DNA from: Paragordius varius
Taxonomy: Eukaryota > Nematomorpha
Direction: 5' to 3'
Assembly: GCA_964247055.1 (NCBI GenBank)
Contig: OZ176052.1
Span: 5,146,001-5,210,000, forward strand
Length of the DNA stretch: 64,000 nucleotides
Both the position numbers and the translations under genes were made by a program. Position 1 is the stretch's first letter, and every line of letters begins with the position of its first letter. Under the pieces are notes generated by a model. That model worked only from the letters and a program-made list of their open reading frames with translations, searched no databases and was not told the origin of the DNA. This document shows positions 38,291 to 52,300 of the stretch, piece after piece.

Positions 38291-38749
38291 ATTAAAAATT
38301 AATATGTTTTCCAGAACCATATGTATTTAAATAAAATTGCAAAAAAAATTTTTTGGATTAGGCCAATTAGATTCTAATTTTACCAAAAATAAACATAAAA
38401 AATATTACAACATTAAGATTGTATTTTAATTGTGTATTCCTGGATTTTTATAACCTGTCCAAACATTTAATTTCATCTTTGTTAAATAATTTTGAAGATA
38501 ATTTGATATTTTTAACAAACGATAGATATATATAGGTTAAGCGATTTCTTCTCTGAATTTTAATAATTATGTAAAAATGATACACAATACAATAGCCATA
38601 GTTATAGGGCATTATTCAATAAAACTGTATGTGAATCCGCTCAATCTCTGAAACTTTTACCATTTTAAAAAGATATAATATCATAAAATGAGAGACTTCA
38701 ACTTTATTTCAAACGTAAGGTCTTATCTGACACCCACTACATAACTTAA

Positions 38750-38889
38750 CACGAATATTTTTTTATTTTGGTTATGATAGATGTGCAAACTTTTGCCATG
38801 GTTTCAATTTATTCCATATTATTTAAAATATTTATTTTAAACCAGCCTTTGAATTGAAGTACTGAAATGAATGTGTTTCCGAGTGTTAA
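38750..38889. repeat. Truncated TTAA-type family I element
   Basis: Matches only the right third of the full copies (AAACTTTTGCCATGGTTT ... AATGAATGTGTTTCCGAGTG, then TTAA). It lies immediately before the full copy at 38903. Confidence 0.6.
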
Positions 38890-38902
38890 CTATTAATTTT
38901 AA

Positions 38903-39480
38903 CACTTCGATTCCAATTGGGGTATCTAAATACCCCAGACTAAATTTGAGTTAGGATTTTTACAAAACTACTGAAGGAAACGGCCCCAATTTAAATTTAT
39001 GCTTCTATCCTAATAAAAATTATATAAATATGCAAAAATATCTAAATAAAATTTTGTTTTGAAAAAAAAAGTTCCATGTCAAACTACTTCGACGCCATTT
39101 TTATTTTAATAAATTTTTGCAAAATATCGTCTTCAGTTAATTTTATGGGTAAAACTAAAGCTAAATTTTTTATTTAAATTACAAACATTGATAGAAAAAG
39201 AAAAAGTGGTGTGTTTTGTATTATTTTTCAATTTTACCATTGCACACATGTCACGTTGACTAAATTTTTACCTTTTGGTTTCAGCTTAAAATAAGTTATA
39301 TCAAGTATTTTTGAATAAAATATTTTTTATATTTCGGTTTATTAATGTTATATAAGTGCAAAATTTTGCCATGGTTTTGATTCCTTCCATTTTTTAAGAA
39401 TTTAATTTTCAACAGGCTTGGGGTATTTCTCTACCCCAATTTTAAGCGAAAGACTAAAATGAATGTGTTGTATTCAAGTG
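38903..39480 (+). mobile_element. Non-autonomous TTAA-type element, family I, copy A
   Basis: 578 bp between TTAA at 38899-38902 and 39481-39484. The ends are CACTTCGATTC and its inverse CAAGTG, with a subterminal hairpin (TTGGGGTATCTAAATACCCCA) near each end. Copies B (53986-54537) and C (62890-63462) have the same length and ends. TTAA duplications are typical of piggyBac- and Kolobok-like elements; no transposase is encoded. Confidence 0.8.
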
Positions 39481-39484
39481 TTAA

Positions 39485-40398
39485 CAAGCACCAACATATG
39501 ATTTAAAAAAATAGTTTTTACAAAATATCTTGCATGGCTAAAACTAAAAGGTTTCGTGGACATAAAAAACAGATAACCAATATTTATTTTAAAAATATAA
39601 TAATAAGTGACTAATTATAAACTCTATTGACTGGTATATGACCATAAAACCCCTATGTAATCATTATGTAAATATTCAAAAATGTCCATATTTAAGAAAC
39701 CAATATCCCCGTTCGCCCTATTGATATAAATCGCTGTATTTAAGTTCACATAATTTATTTATTAATCTTATGCGTGCAAAATAAATAAAGTTTTGTAAAT
39801 ACAGTTTATTACGTTACAGTAGCTCTGCCACATTTTTGCAAAGATCCATTTTGTTTTGAAATAATATGACTTTATTTAATATTCGAAAACCCTTGATCAT
39901 GACCTATTTTGTTTATAGGCGTTATTTCAAAACATTATTTTAAATTAATTCCTAAAATTGTTTCTCCTTTTTTAGGATAGCTAATTTATTAACGAGAGTG
40001 AGTCAAAATGAAACTTTTCGGGATAAAACTAGGCCTAACTTATTTGAAAAAAATAAGAGAACGCTATTAAAGCTTAATGAATTTGTTTTATACCTGCATA
40101 AACAGTTGTAAGAATAAATGGTTAATTAGTTCGAAATAACTTTTTATTATATTTTATTTGTATCGAAGTTCTAGTAAAATCAAAGATTATTGACAATATT
40201 GGTAGTATTATATCGTCATAGCAAAACTAATTAGGTTTTTTTAGGTATTAGCGTTATAAAATATGGACGTTTGGTAAAATTATTAAAATGTTAACTTAAT
40301 TATCATAAGCCAATATTTCGGCTGTCTAATCACAAGGGCTTTGAAAATATAAAATCATAAAGCAACATATATGAATTCGGCTCTATAACTTCCACCTC
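39485..40398. other. Spacer upstream of RACK1
   Basis: AT-rich with no recognisable gene. It presumably includes the RACK1 promoter and 5' UTR. Confidence 0.4.
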
Positions 40399-41696
40399 AT
40401 GTCAGGCAAGGAAAATGCAAAAATAAGCTTAAAGGGAAAACTTATTGGACATAATGGTTGGGTTACACAAATTGCTACAAATGCTATGTATCCTGATGTT
40501 ATAGTATCGTCGTCACGGGGTAATTTTTAGTATATAATTTAGATAAAACTTTAATTACTTGGAAATTAACAAGAGATGATCAGCAGTATGGGTATCCAAA
40601 CAAATCGTTGCATGGTCATAATTATTTTGTTTCAGATGTAGTTTTATCAACCGATGGACAATTTGCTATTTCTGGTTCATGGGATAAGACCCTACGCCTT
40701 TGGGATTTAGAATCGTAAATTACATTTGGCATAACTTAATTTTAGATGTGTGACAACTAAACGGTTTGAAGGACATACAAAAGATGTATTAAGTGTTGCA
40801 TTTTCAGCCGATAATAGACAGATTATTTCTGGTTCTCGGGATCATACCATTAAACTTTGGAATATTCTGGGCGAATGTAAATACACTATTCAGGTTTAAT
40901 ATACAACAATTTTTAGGATGATTGCCATACAGATTGGGTTTCATGTGTTCGTTTTTCACCATGCACGACAACACCCCTGATTGTGTCTGCAGGTTGGGAC
41001 AAAGTTGTTAAGGTAACGATTATGTATATAAATTCTTAAATTACATTGAAAAATAGGTTTGGAATCTAACAAAATGCAAATTGAAAGTTAATCATTACGG
41101 TCATACTGGGTATCTTAACACTGTTACTGTTTCTCCTGATGGTTCTTTATGTGCGTCTGGAGGGAAAGTATAAATTTTTTCTTTAAAATATTTACAATCC
41201 TACCATCATTTTATATGCTAACCAATTATTATTATTGACAGGACGGTTTAGCTATGTTATGGGATCTAAATGAAAATAAACACTCACACACGCTTGATGC
41301 CAAGGAAACTATAAATGCTTTAGTCTTTAATCCACACCGATATTGGTTATGTGCAGCCGCTGGTCCTAGTATTAAAATATGGGTAATTTATACTGAACAA
41401 TTTGTCTTATTATATATATATATTAACAGGTTGTTTGGATATAGTTAGTTATAATACATTTATTATTTTTGCCATTTAAATGCATGTTCATTTTTCTAAT
41501 TTTTCAAATGTTTAAAAAGGATTTGGAGGAACGCAGATTGGAAGAAGAACTTAGACCGGAAGTTATATCTTCTACCAAGTCTGATAAACCACAAAAAGCG
41601 CCTCATTGTATTTCTTTGGCTTGGTCAGCTGATGGTCAAACCTTGTTTGCTGGTTACACTGACAACATTATTCGTGTCTGGCAAGTTCATAGTTAG
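40399..41696 (+). CDS. RACK1: RACK1, ribosome-associated WD40 scaffold
   Basis: Seven-bladed WD40 protein of the 40S subunit and a scaffold for PKC and translation control. Exons: 40399-40519, 40543-40714, 40746-40893, 40917-41012, 41057-41167, 41242-41382, 41520-41696; 966 nt, 321 residues (human 317). It is nearly collinear with animal RACK1: [102 protein letters not shown]. Introns are 23, 31, 23, 44, 74 and 137 nt; the two 23-nt introns are required to keep frame (SSR|DKT and TIQ|DDC). The start is the only ATG placing GHNGWV near the N-terminus. Confidence 0.97.
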
Positions 41697-42208
41697 ATCA
41701 TATTGTGGGTGGATCAATATTTTGTGTAAAATTGCATACCTTTTTGCAATTTAATACATTATATATTAGCAGTTTTAAAATAAATTAAAATAATTTGGTA
41801 TATAATTTACTTCGACAAATAATTTCAACCCATAATTATCCAAAAATTAATTTTCACGACCTAATTAGAACCTGTGAGCGTCTACTTATTCGTAATTGAA
41901 ACATCACTTATAAGTTTGGCAACTTCCTATGATTATTTTTCCTTTTTCCAATATTTTCTAGCTTCCATCATGATATTTTCCCATCAATTATTTAAATTTG
42001 TATATTTTTATTTATTAATTTAAACTTAAGGAAACGTAATTTTTTTAATCACCCCGACGTGTCAAAAATAAACCAAATTTCATTGTGTATGTTTTTGTTT
42101 TTTTAATCTTAAAGGAATTAGGCCTTTGAATCTGGACAACTAATGATTTTTTCTGTTCCGCAGATGAACAAATTAATTGTATTAATAACCATAATATACC
42201 ATTTATAC
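41697..42208. other. RACK1 downstream spacer
   Basis: Probably the RACK1 3' UTR and spacer up to the hAT duplication. Nothing else seen. Confidence 0.4.
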
Positions 42209-42216
42209 CTCTAGAG

Positions 42217-44484
42217 CAGTGGTAATCACCAAAAAAATTTGACGGGCCAAATTAAATATATTTTTTTTTCGAGGGCCATGAACTTTATACTGGAAAATAT
42301 CCTATAGCTATTTGACACATATGCACATATTTAATACTTTAAATCAGCACAATGATTTTTTGGCCGATGTAATCCAGCTAAAAACTCGTTTTTCAGCAGT
42401 TTTAAAAAAAATATTTTTAACAACATTTATTTTGATATTAACCAATAATTTTTAACAAATTTGGTTTCGTCTCACGACAGGCCACTTTTAATACGTCGTC
42501 CATATGATCATCGGTTAAGCGATTTCTGTATGTATTCTTGACATACTTCATCTTTGAATATGCCGTCTCAAACGTGTAAGGGTAGGAAAAAACATTTAGG
42601 ATAACTTGAGCACATTTTTTTATATTATCATATTTATTTGGCACAAAAACTCTACATATATTTCTAATTTACGATTCTCCTTGAATATAGCCTCCATATT
42701 GAAATTATATTTAATTCTACGAAATCCTGATCAAAACCGAAATGCTCAGGTTGCTTAATATTGGATATATCCATATGCCAGGGATTTTCAACGAATTTTA
42801 AGCAATATTTAATATTTTTTAATTCCTGAAATCTGAATTTCATCTCATTAGATAAAATTAAATAATTGTCTATGATTAAATTAATCTCCATTAGCAAATT
42901 GGATTATTATTTATCTCCCTTGACTGTATTTAAAATACTAAGTTTATAAGTATTGTCACAACTAAACTTTCTAATATCATTTATAAATAATATTTCATGT
43001 CTTAAAACAAAAAATCTATTTAATACTTTGCTAAGGCTTAACCATCTCACAGTGGTATACAAAAGAATATCATCAAACTCACTGTGGATATCTTTCAGAA
43101 GGTTTTTGAATTTACGGCGGTACAATCTCTGCCCCTGTGGTTTACTATATCCACAACCCTTTTAAATTACTGAGAATTGAGTATTCATTTTTACACTCGA
43201 AACCAGGTTTTGCTTATGAATAAAGCAGTGAAATGATCAAATATTTTGAAAATTATATTTGTTTCTCAAAAGAGGAATAAATCCTTTGTTTCCAATCATA
43301 AAGGGACAGCCATCTGTGCTGATCGAAATCAATTTTTTCATAGATATACCATTATTATCGAAAAAAGTGCTAATTATTCGAGAAAATCACTCTCTTTCGT
43401 GGTATTATATATTGGTAAAAATAATAAATATTCCCCGTTGATAATGTTGTCGTTGCAAAATCTCACAAGAGCGCACACTGTGGAGCTGAACTAATATCAG
43501 TGCTCAATCAATAGCAATACTAAAATATTCGCAGTTTTTCAGAGCCAATAAATATATTTAGATAATGCGTCGATCACATGTTGAATCAAAGAGTTGAAGT
43601 ATTTTGCCTCATGATTAGATCTTTACTATGGAATTTATCAAATAAAAAAGTGCAACCATTTATTAGACATTCTTTTATTAGTTGACAATCAGTAAACGGT
43701 TTCATATTTTTTCCTAAAATATAACAAATTTCATACGAAGTTAATGTTACTGCTTTTTCCCGGGAGAAAGCTATGGACATAATAGATTTTTCTTCCTGGT
43801 ATATTCCTTAATCTTTTATTCGTTTCTTTCCTCATGATTTTCTGGTTTGTGAGAATGCTGGTAAAATGTCTTTCATTATTGTATTTTAATTATGTTGTCC
43901 TTACATATAAGGCAGGTGACATTTTTATTTAAAACGACAAAAAATTTTTCTTCCCATTCTCTTTTTAAAAGGAGCGATTTTCATCGAATAATTTACGTTT
44001 TTCAGCATTAGATGTCAACCTTTGAATTTATGTTTAAATATTGCGTAAATTTTTTTCAAAAAATTGGAATTTAATTTGAATTATGCAATAAAAAAACAAA
44101 TTAAAATTTAATGATGTGATTTATATAAAATGATACAGGATAGCAATGAGAATAAGTATATGCAAGTTTGGGTGAAATGATTGCTTAAATACAAAAAAAG
44201 GAATGCAATAATTTTAAAATAGAAAAGAAAATAGAATGCAGAAACAAAAACAACGTGTTCCAAAATTTTGAAATCATTTTAATGTAGGGAAATTTTTTTA
44301 CATTTCAAATTGGGTAAAAATAAAAATACCAAGTAAATCTAAATAAAATAAATTAATATTAAACTAAGCGAAAATCCGATTATGTGTATTTTAAAATTTC
44401 ATCAATAAAAAAAATATTTTAAGTATCAATATGGTCATAGGGCAATTTTAAAGCACTCTTAGGGCCGCGGTTTGAGTATCACTG
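42217..44484 (-). mobile_element. hAT DNA transposon with 8-bp duplication CTCTAGAG
   Basis: CTCTAGAG at 42209-42216 and 44485-44492 flank a 2268-bp element. The ends are CAGTGGTAATCACC and, inverted, CAGTGATACTCAAACC, close to the common hAT terminus. CTCTAGA is the well-known preferred hAT target. Minus-strand transposase remains lie inside. A shorter relative is at 56120-57769. Confidence 0.92.
42438..43790 (-). pseudogene. Degenerate hAT (ZBED5/GTF2IRD2-like) transposase
   Basis: Pieces in order on the minus strand: YILGKNMKPFTD and LIKECLINGCTF (about 43780-43590), a central region lost to stops, EFDDILLYTTVRWLSLSKVL (about 43125-42990), and the C-terminal dimerisation block with FETAYSKMKYVKN and RNRLTDDHMDDVLKVA (42644-42438). 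These are hallmarks of the hAT transposases from which ZBED5- and FAM200-type genes derive. At least three frames are used, with stops at 42644, 42897 and 43125 boundaries, and an N-terminal zinc finger is not recognisable. Not functional. Confidence 0.85.
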
Positions 44485-44492
44485 CTCTAGAG

Positions 44493-46392
44493 TGTCCTCA
44501 CATTCCAAGTTGGTCCTTCAACTTTTTTATTTTAATTATATGATTAATAAATATCATTTTTAACCTATTCTCTTCATTTAACCTAAACTTTTAAATAAAT
44601 AATTTCTTATCATTTAGAAACCATAAAACCCAATACTTTAAATATATTTTAATTATAAACCTTGGAGGATTGTAGTCGATTATAGGAAAACTTCGTCTAT
44701 TCGGTTCTGATAAGCTTACGGATAGTTTTTGCAAAGTTCTTGAAAGGGATAATATGTCCCAAGGGCTTGCCGTTTACTGTATTAGGTGTCCAAAGTAGCT
44801 GAATTTTTGCTTGATTGGTAGTGGTATATATATATATATATATAGATTTGGTTCGCGATTCCAGTGTTTTTCATTTTCACGTTCCATGTTTTACAAAGTG
44901 ATTTTTTCCAACAAAGCATTTTAAAATCTCTTTCTATCATCGTTTTTAATGAACCAATCTATAGCAGTATAACATGATAGGAAGTGTCATTAATCGAATT
45001 TCATTTTGAATTGTATATTATGTCTATTCCATAATAAATTAAGCCAAAGTCTATATGGTTATGGAACGGAGCGCAGCGCAGCAAAAAATAAAGGTGAATG
45101 AATTATGTATCATTCGATGGCTAAAAGCTTCAGAATAATGAATATTCAAGTTCTATATTCGGTTAAAATAATAAAAATATCTTAATTTTCTATTATTATT
45201 AGCCAAAATAATCGCATTTTTTCGCTTATTAGCTCTAATAAAAAATACCATAAATAAAAAGTTTCAATAATTTAAATTTTTTTTAATAAAACAAGAGTAT
45301 AAATCTATATCCAAAATATTATCAACAAGGGTCTCAAAATTTTTTTCAAGTATATTAGCCAAAAATCGCACTTCATCATAATATAAAATATGAGGTCAAA
45401 GATTTTAATTTTATTAAAACAATCATATATTAACTTTATATACAAAAATTACCCAATATATTGCCTGTAAAAAATTTAAGCCTTACATAAGAAAATTTTT
45501 CCATAATTTGCACCAAAGCGGAAGCTGCGTATCTATATATATTTTGAATACTTTTTTCATACAATACGATGAAAATTTTTTAAATATATATTTTTTAAAT
45601 ATAATTAAATTTTATTTTAATCCGGCGCCCTCTCAACTATGGCTCCCGTTACATCAGCCCCCCTTTCCACCCCCTAGCTACGCCACTGTAACACTTAATA
45701 CGAGGAAAGTTTAAACGAATTAATGCTGATAAAAGTAAACGGCAAGAGAGCGAGAGGGCGCAGTCGCATCCGTTAAATGGACATATCATTCCTTTCTAAA
45801 ACATCACAAAAACTACCGTATAGCTTATGATTAAACCGAATGGCGAAAGTTTTCCTATAAAGCTAACCGTCGTTAATCGGCTACAGGCTTCCCAACCAAG
45901 ATATGATATTTCATAAACTATTCTCTAAACACCGATTATAATGGTGAGATTGTTGTTTGAGCCATCTCACTAATCTTAAGAGTAAAATGCTTGGATCAAT
46001 ATAATCGTCGATACTGCATGACAAAACGCAATTTACATACTGAAATACAATTATTTTAGATGAATCCTATAGCTTCTTTAATGATATATAACATTTATGT
46101 ATTATTTTGTGTTTAAGATTTTGATACAAGATCAAATGATGGCCCGTTTCCCTATATTTATTTTTATTGCATCTAATCCAAAAATGCGATGTTTTATATT
46201 GTAATATTTTAATCGCATTTTTGCATCAGCATTTACATTTATTTTTGCCACCGTTTAAGCCAATAAATTAAGAAATTTTATGATTTTATCTTAAAATTAA
46301 TTTTAGTGTGAAATAAATTAGATATAAATTTATTTATTGATCTGATTAGTAAATATATTTGTTATAATACTGTTTATCCCAAAACAACCATG
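44493..46392. other. Gene-free region with a TA microsatellite and a transposon end
   Basis: A (TA)n tract lies near 44827-44843. At about 45640-45689 the sequence CTAGCTACGCCACTG, preceded by C-rich sequence, is the inverted form of CAGTGGCGTAGCTAG, a terminus seen on many animal DNA transposons. Its partner end is not found. Otherwise nothing. Confidence 0.45.
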
Positions 46393-49300
46393 TTATGGTG
46401 CCTTTAACTTTAATAATTCCTGGTCTTTTGTTACCAAATCGCCAACACCAAAATTTACCTTTTCAATGGTTCCATCCTGTTTAGCTTTTATGACATACTG
46501 TAATATAATGAATTATATTTGTATTAATAGAGATAGAGATCAAATATTTTTAGCCCAATTATAAAAATGTTATAAACCTCCATTTTCATTGCTAAAATAA
46601 TGATTAGAGATTGATTACTAACAATGCTATCTCCATCTTTGATTAAAATTTTATCGATTGTTCCCGTTATAGGAGCTTTGTAGGATAATGCAGTTTGATT
46701 ATCAATTTCCCCACCTTGAGTTCCTGTTATTTTGGAATGCAAGAGTTTTTGTTCTTGTGAATCAATAACATCAATGTTGTACAAAATACCCTAGTTTTAT
46801 ATATGTAAATTTAAATATGACCCAAAACCACATCTCATTATAAATTAATATTCACTTATTTATTTATAATTTTTTGGCTGTTTTTAACGTACAAAAGTCA
46901 GAAGGTCAAAAAAGTTAATTACAAATATCAAACAAAACTCGACTAATAATGACCCCGATTATAGGAAAAATACGTGGCTTTTATTTTTGATTATATGTAA
47001 TTTGAAATGATTTAACAAATTTTCCAAAAATGATAACATATTTATTTTTTGGTTTAGACTTAAAACTACCCAAAACTATGAGCTTGAGGGGTGTTTAATA
47101 GATCTTTTAGTGGATTGATTATGTTTTATATTACATGGTAATTTTTGAAAATCGACTGGAACGTGCTAGCATGGCTTAATTATACAAACGAAAATGATAG
47201 CTATATAAATGTAATATATAAAACCTTATGGTTAATGATGTAAGAAAAGTTATGCTGTACAAATTTTAGTAATGATTCCTGATCTTGGTTGTGAATCGAA
47301 ATTTCGGATAAACCGTTTTTATCAATTTTGTGTTTGTATGGTTGTATGATAAAATTATGTTTAAACGATTGATTTGTGCCATCATTAATATGAATATCTA
47401 TATCAGTAGGTTTTTTCAATTGGACCCGTATATGATGACCTATATACAATTAAATATATTAATATTTCCAATAAAATGATAATAAGAGACAAAATTTACC
47501 AGAGTTTTTAAAACGTAGTTTGAATTGCTTTTGTGCCGCGGAATTCAGACGAAACCATTTATAATTGGAAAATGGGTCTACCAAATCATTATTGGACGCT
47601 ACTCGAAATAAAAAATTTGTTATTTATAATTACCAAATGTTATTGAATAGTTGTGTTTGATTAAATTATACATGATAACCCAGTCTATAAATATAGGCTT
47701 AATTAATTATTATATTCGACAAAAGAGAAATGATCTAAACAGTAACATTGATATGTATATTCGAATTTACTTGCAATATAAATTATTAGTTAAAGCCAAT
47801 ATAACAAAAATCAAAAGCCTAAGGAGGTAATAGTCAAACAAAATTTAAATTGGTTATATTACAAAATAAAGGGATAATAATTGCGGAAAACTTTACATTT
47901 ATAGATATAAATATACTAAAAAATATTCATTGAAAGTACCATTAATCCAGCTAAAAATTTATTACTTTGCGATAGTACATGCGCTAATGCAGTTTTTGCT
48001 AAAATTAATGATTCATCTGATGTAAGTTTAACATTTTGGTCCTTTTTATGCAATGAATCTGATTCTTGATTAAAAAAGTAGTTTTGTTGTGTCTTTAAAA
48101 AATCGACATCGAGTTTAGCTTGATTGCCTATCAACGGATGGTTCAACAGTTGGCATAAAAAATCATGGTTGGTTTTTATTCCACTAATCTAACAACATAA
48201 TAAAATATATATTTTTCAATTTTTCCATAATTTCATAATATGTTTAAAAATAAAAAAGTAGTTTTTCAAAGAAACTTATAAAATATTTAAAGTTAAAACG
48301 CAAAAAGAAATTACATAAAAAGAATTTAAAGCTTGTTGAAGTTTGAGCAAAGCCATGGTGCGATTGGGAGCCCAGGACATTAGTTTAGCAATCATGGAAT
48401 CATAGTATATGGGTATTTCATCGCCTAAAATATTATGTAAAAGGTGTAAATTAGTGTATTAGCATATAATTATACAACTATATATATATTAAGCAATTAT
48501 TTTTACGTTAAATTTATTTGTAACTTTTCTATTTCATTCGTGGTTTAATCATACAAATTTCGAATTTAAGATATTCAGGAGTATATGCCATTTTATTTTT
48601 AAGAGCGTTTAATACGATTTTAAATTTAAACACACCACAAAAGTAATTAATTTTGATTATCACCTAAGATAGTAAAATTTTGCAGATATATGCAGCTTAA
48701 GCGATTTAATCATTTAAATCGCGAATTCGAATCAAAAATTAATTAACTCAGTTGTTTCGATTTAAAAATTTAAAAAATTTATTTCTAAAATTTTTCATTC
48801 TTATGTTATAGTTTGTTGATATTTAAATGTGGGACAAAAAAGGAAGAAAAAACTTTGAGGAAAAAAAATTCTCTTGACTCAGATGTTTCAAAGTTTTTTA
48901 TCCAAAAATTACATTTAGATATTTAAGCACTGCATAAGTTTTTTCAACATCACTGTCATTTTTGGCACATCGATCTAAATTAAATTTTTTTATGGTTTAA
49001 GAAACCAAAAATTAAAAAATTGGTTAAAAAATTGATATATACACATAAAAATTATATAATGTAAATATGCTGCACAAAAGAACGAAAAATTGCAGTATAT
49101 AATAAAATAATGCCAAATCGCCTATTTAAGGCTGAATTTGAGTGTTAAAAACCCAACATTATTCTTGATGTAAATATGAAATATTTTAATAATAAGCTTC
49201 AAAACTTAAGCATATGTGACGGGTTTGGTAAAAATAAAATTTCATGAATTAAGTAATGTAAAAATAAATATATATATATATATATAATATCGTAAGATTT

Positions 49301-52300
49301 AAAAAAATTATAGAGTTACTAAAATGCATTTACAGAAAGAAATATAATCATTTGCATTATTAAACCTTGTTTAACGCCAGTATCTAGCCTTATTCCAATA
49401 TTTTGAGGAATGTTTGATATTTGTTTTGTGTCATGGTTAGTTTGTAAGATGGAATCATCGAAAATAAATCGATTAAGTGGACCAGGGCAAGGCATAAAAT
49501 CATTTTCTGGATCTTCAGCGCAAACACGCAGTTCAATGGCATGTCCGTGACATTTAATATCTGATTGTTTAAGGGGTAGGGGTTCTCCATTTGCGACCTT
49601 GCAAAATTTTATGATTATAATCCATATTTAATTATAATAAGCAGGTATTGTGCTTATTGTTTATATCAGGAACAATTTAGCATTTTAACAGTTTAGTTAG
49701 GCGGTTTAGGGGTTTAAGGACAAAGATATAACAAATTAAAGATATAAGAATTTATTGGGTAAAAAGCTGAAGAGGAAATATAACTTTACACATCACAAGA
49801 TTTTAAAAGTATGTCACTTTATAAAATACGATTAAATAATTAGAAAAATTTCAAAAAAGGCATGATTGATATTAATATTACTCTGATTTGCCATTCGACC
49901 AAATCAACACCAGTTATTAATTCAGTTATGCCATGTTCGACTTGTAACCGAGTATTCATTTCCATAAAATATGGCTTACCATACCGATCAATCATAAATT
50001 CAACAGTTCCTTATGCAACAAAAAAATATATAAAATAATGTAATGTTTATGAAAATTATAAAATATAATAATTTAATGTTTTTTAATTTAAATTGGTTCA
50101 ATGGATAACATTCTATCAACAATTATTGATAAATGGATTTAAAACATGTAATTAGTTGGTATTTTATAGCGTGAAATCTTATTAAATATTCATTTATTTG
50201 ATAAAACATAGTGTGATTAAAAATGGTTACATTTAGAGAAAATTGGAACCTCTAAATTAAGTATAACTTAAATAAAAATTTGAAATAGGTTAAGTGTAAA
50301 TTAACTAAAATAAAATCTAAGGTATATTTTTAATGTGATAAAATTACTAATAAAAAAACGAATAATTATATAAGATAAATTATAAGGGTGAGATTACTAA
50401 TAAATTATATTTATAGAATAAGATATAAGAATAAATTGTATGGCTTTATAAAAATTATTATTAAATCGTATTTAAATTAAACCAATTTTAGTTGTGTAAT
50501 AATGCGTATTGTCAACCTAAAGACAATGTAAGAGTTTTTAAAATAATTTAAAATATTTTTATTTAAGATATGGAAATTTACTGTATATTTTGTATGAAAT
50601 TGACACTAAAATTTCACAGCTATTTTTGGAGTTAAATGTAATTTATTTGAAACCGACTCCTTTTATAAATTTGAAAATTTACATACCTAAAATCATAGTA
50701 AAACCTTCCCTAATTTCAATGCCAACAAAAATTATAGTTAATACAAAACCATATCAACTTATTCAATATAAATAATAGATTTTAAATAATTATGTTCCGA
50801 TCAAATTTCATAAAAAATAACGTCTATATTATACCTGCACCATAATAATTGACCGCTTTCGCCGCCTTAATAGCATAAGTGTAGAGTTGTTCCCGCATTT
50901 CTTCACCCAAAAAAATCTAAGATAAAAATAGAGCAATAATTCTTAAAAATGAAAATTTCTGGTCATAATTTCAATACAAATCAAAAAAATATTCAAAATG
51001 TTGTAAAAATAAATTTAGTATAGGAAAAAGCTGAGATAATTATAAAGCTCGTTCTTTACTTGGACACTGAATAAATATGTAAAAAATTTAGACTTCATGT
51101 TAAAATCTAATATGTTTAAAAAATTTAAACTAATCACATATATATTAAATTTTTCCAATTACCAATATATTTTTTCAAATGTACCCCTGTATATATATAT
51201 ATATCAAGTTTATAAATATATAACGATTAAAAAAAGTTAATAAATAATGTAAGGTACCGCTGGAGTTTCTTCCAAAATTTTCTGGTGTCGACGTTGAACG
51301 CTACAATCGCGTTCAAACAGAGTTACATGATTACCCAATTGGTCTCCAAACACTTGTATTTCAATATGTCTTAAATAAAATAAATTTAACTTATATTATT
51401 TAACATTAAAAATTGGTTTGAAAAATTGACATTGACTGTTAATTAATCGCCATAATAAGATTATTTTTAGTGACGGTATTAAAAAATGAAAGCAGTAACA
51501 ATAATTAAAAATATTTAGCCCAAAAATATAATTATTTGTGTCTTTGACAGATGATCAAGAAATATTTCGACGAAAAATGTAACCTATAAAATATCTTAAA
51601 TAAATATAAATAATGTAAATCATCACAGTTTTATTATATGTCAACTTAATGGATTAAATATAATTTTCAACCATAAAAGATTTATGTATTTACAATTCAA
51701 AACTTGAAAATAATGGTTGCCATAATTGTGTTGTATAGAGGGTTGTGCATTTGACTGCTTTTTCAAAAAAGTCCGGTCAGACCCGGTCAGACCATGGGTA
51801 TGGTCATGACCACGGTCATTACCACTTTACCGAAGTAAATACCAGGCGATGTTGGATTTGAATTTTCAAATACCTCGCTTTTAATACTGGATATTTCAAA
51901 TAAAATTTTTCCTGTTTCTTTTACACTTTCTTGATCATTGAAATATCCAATTATAAAATGTTTTTTCATTTTATTAGTTCACATATATGGAATAATTGAA
52001 TATTTTATAAAAAGTTGGATTGTTTTCTTTAATAACTGGATATTTAAATGCTAATGTTTTAAGGATGCATGTTTAACATTTTAAATTTTTAAATAAGCAA
52101 ATTTAAATATTTATATATTTTTTGTATAATATATTTAAAAATTTACTATTTTTCTTCCAAAAAAAATTACCTGCAATTTTTCAAAAACAGCTGAAATGAC
52201 CATGGTCAAAAAATAAATAGTCACTGACTTGGTCAGCACAACCCTAGTTGTATATAAAAAATATTGATATATCAAAATGACCATTAAAAGTTAAGCCACA

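Noticed and set aside
47940-47965. Longer MCCC1 exon ending at 47940
   Set aside because: The phase does not fit the next exon; the GTAATA donor giving an exon end at 47966 does.
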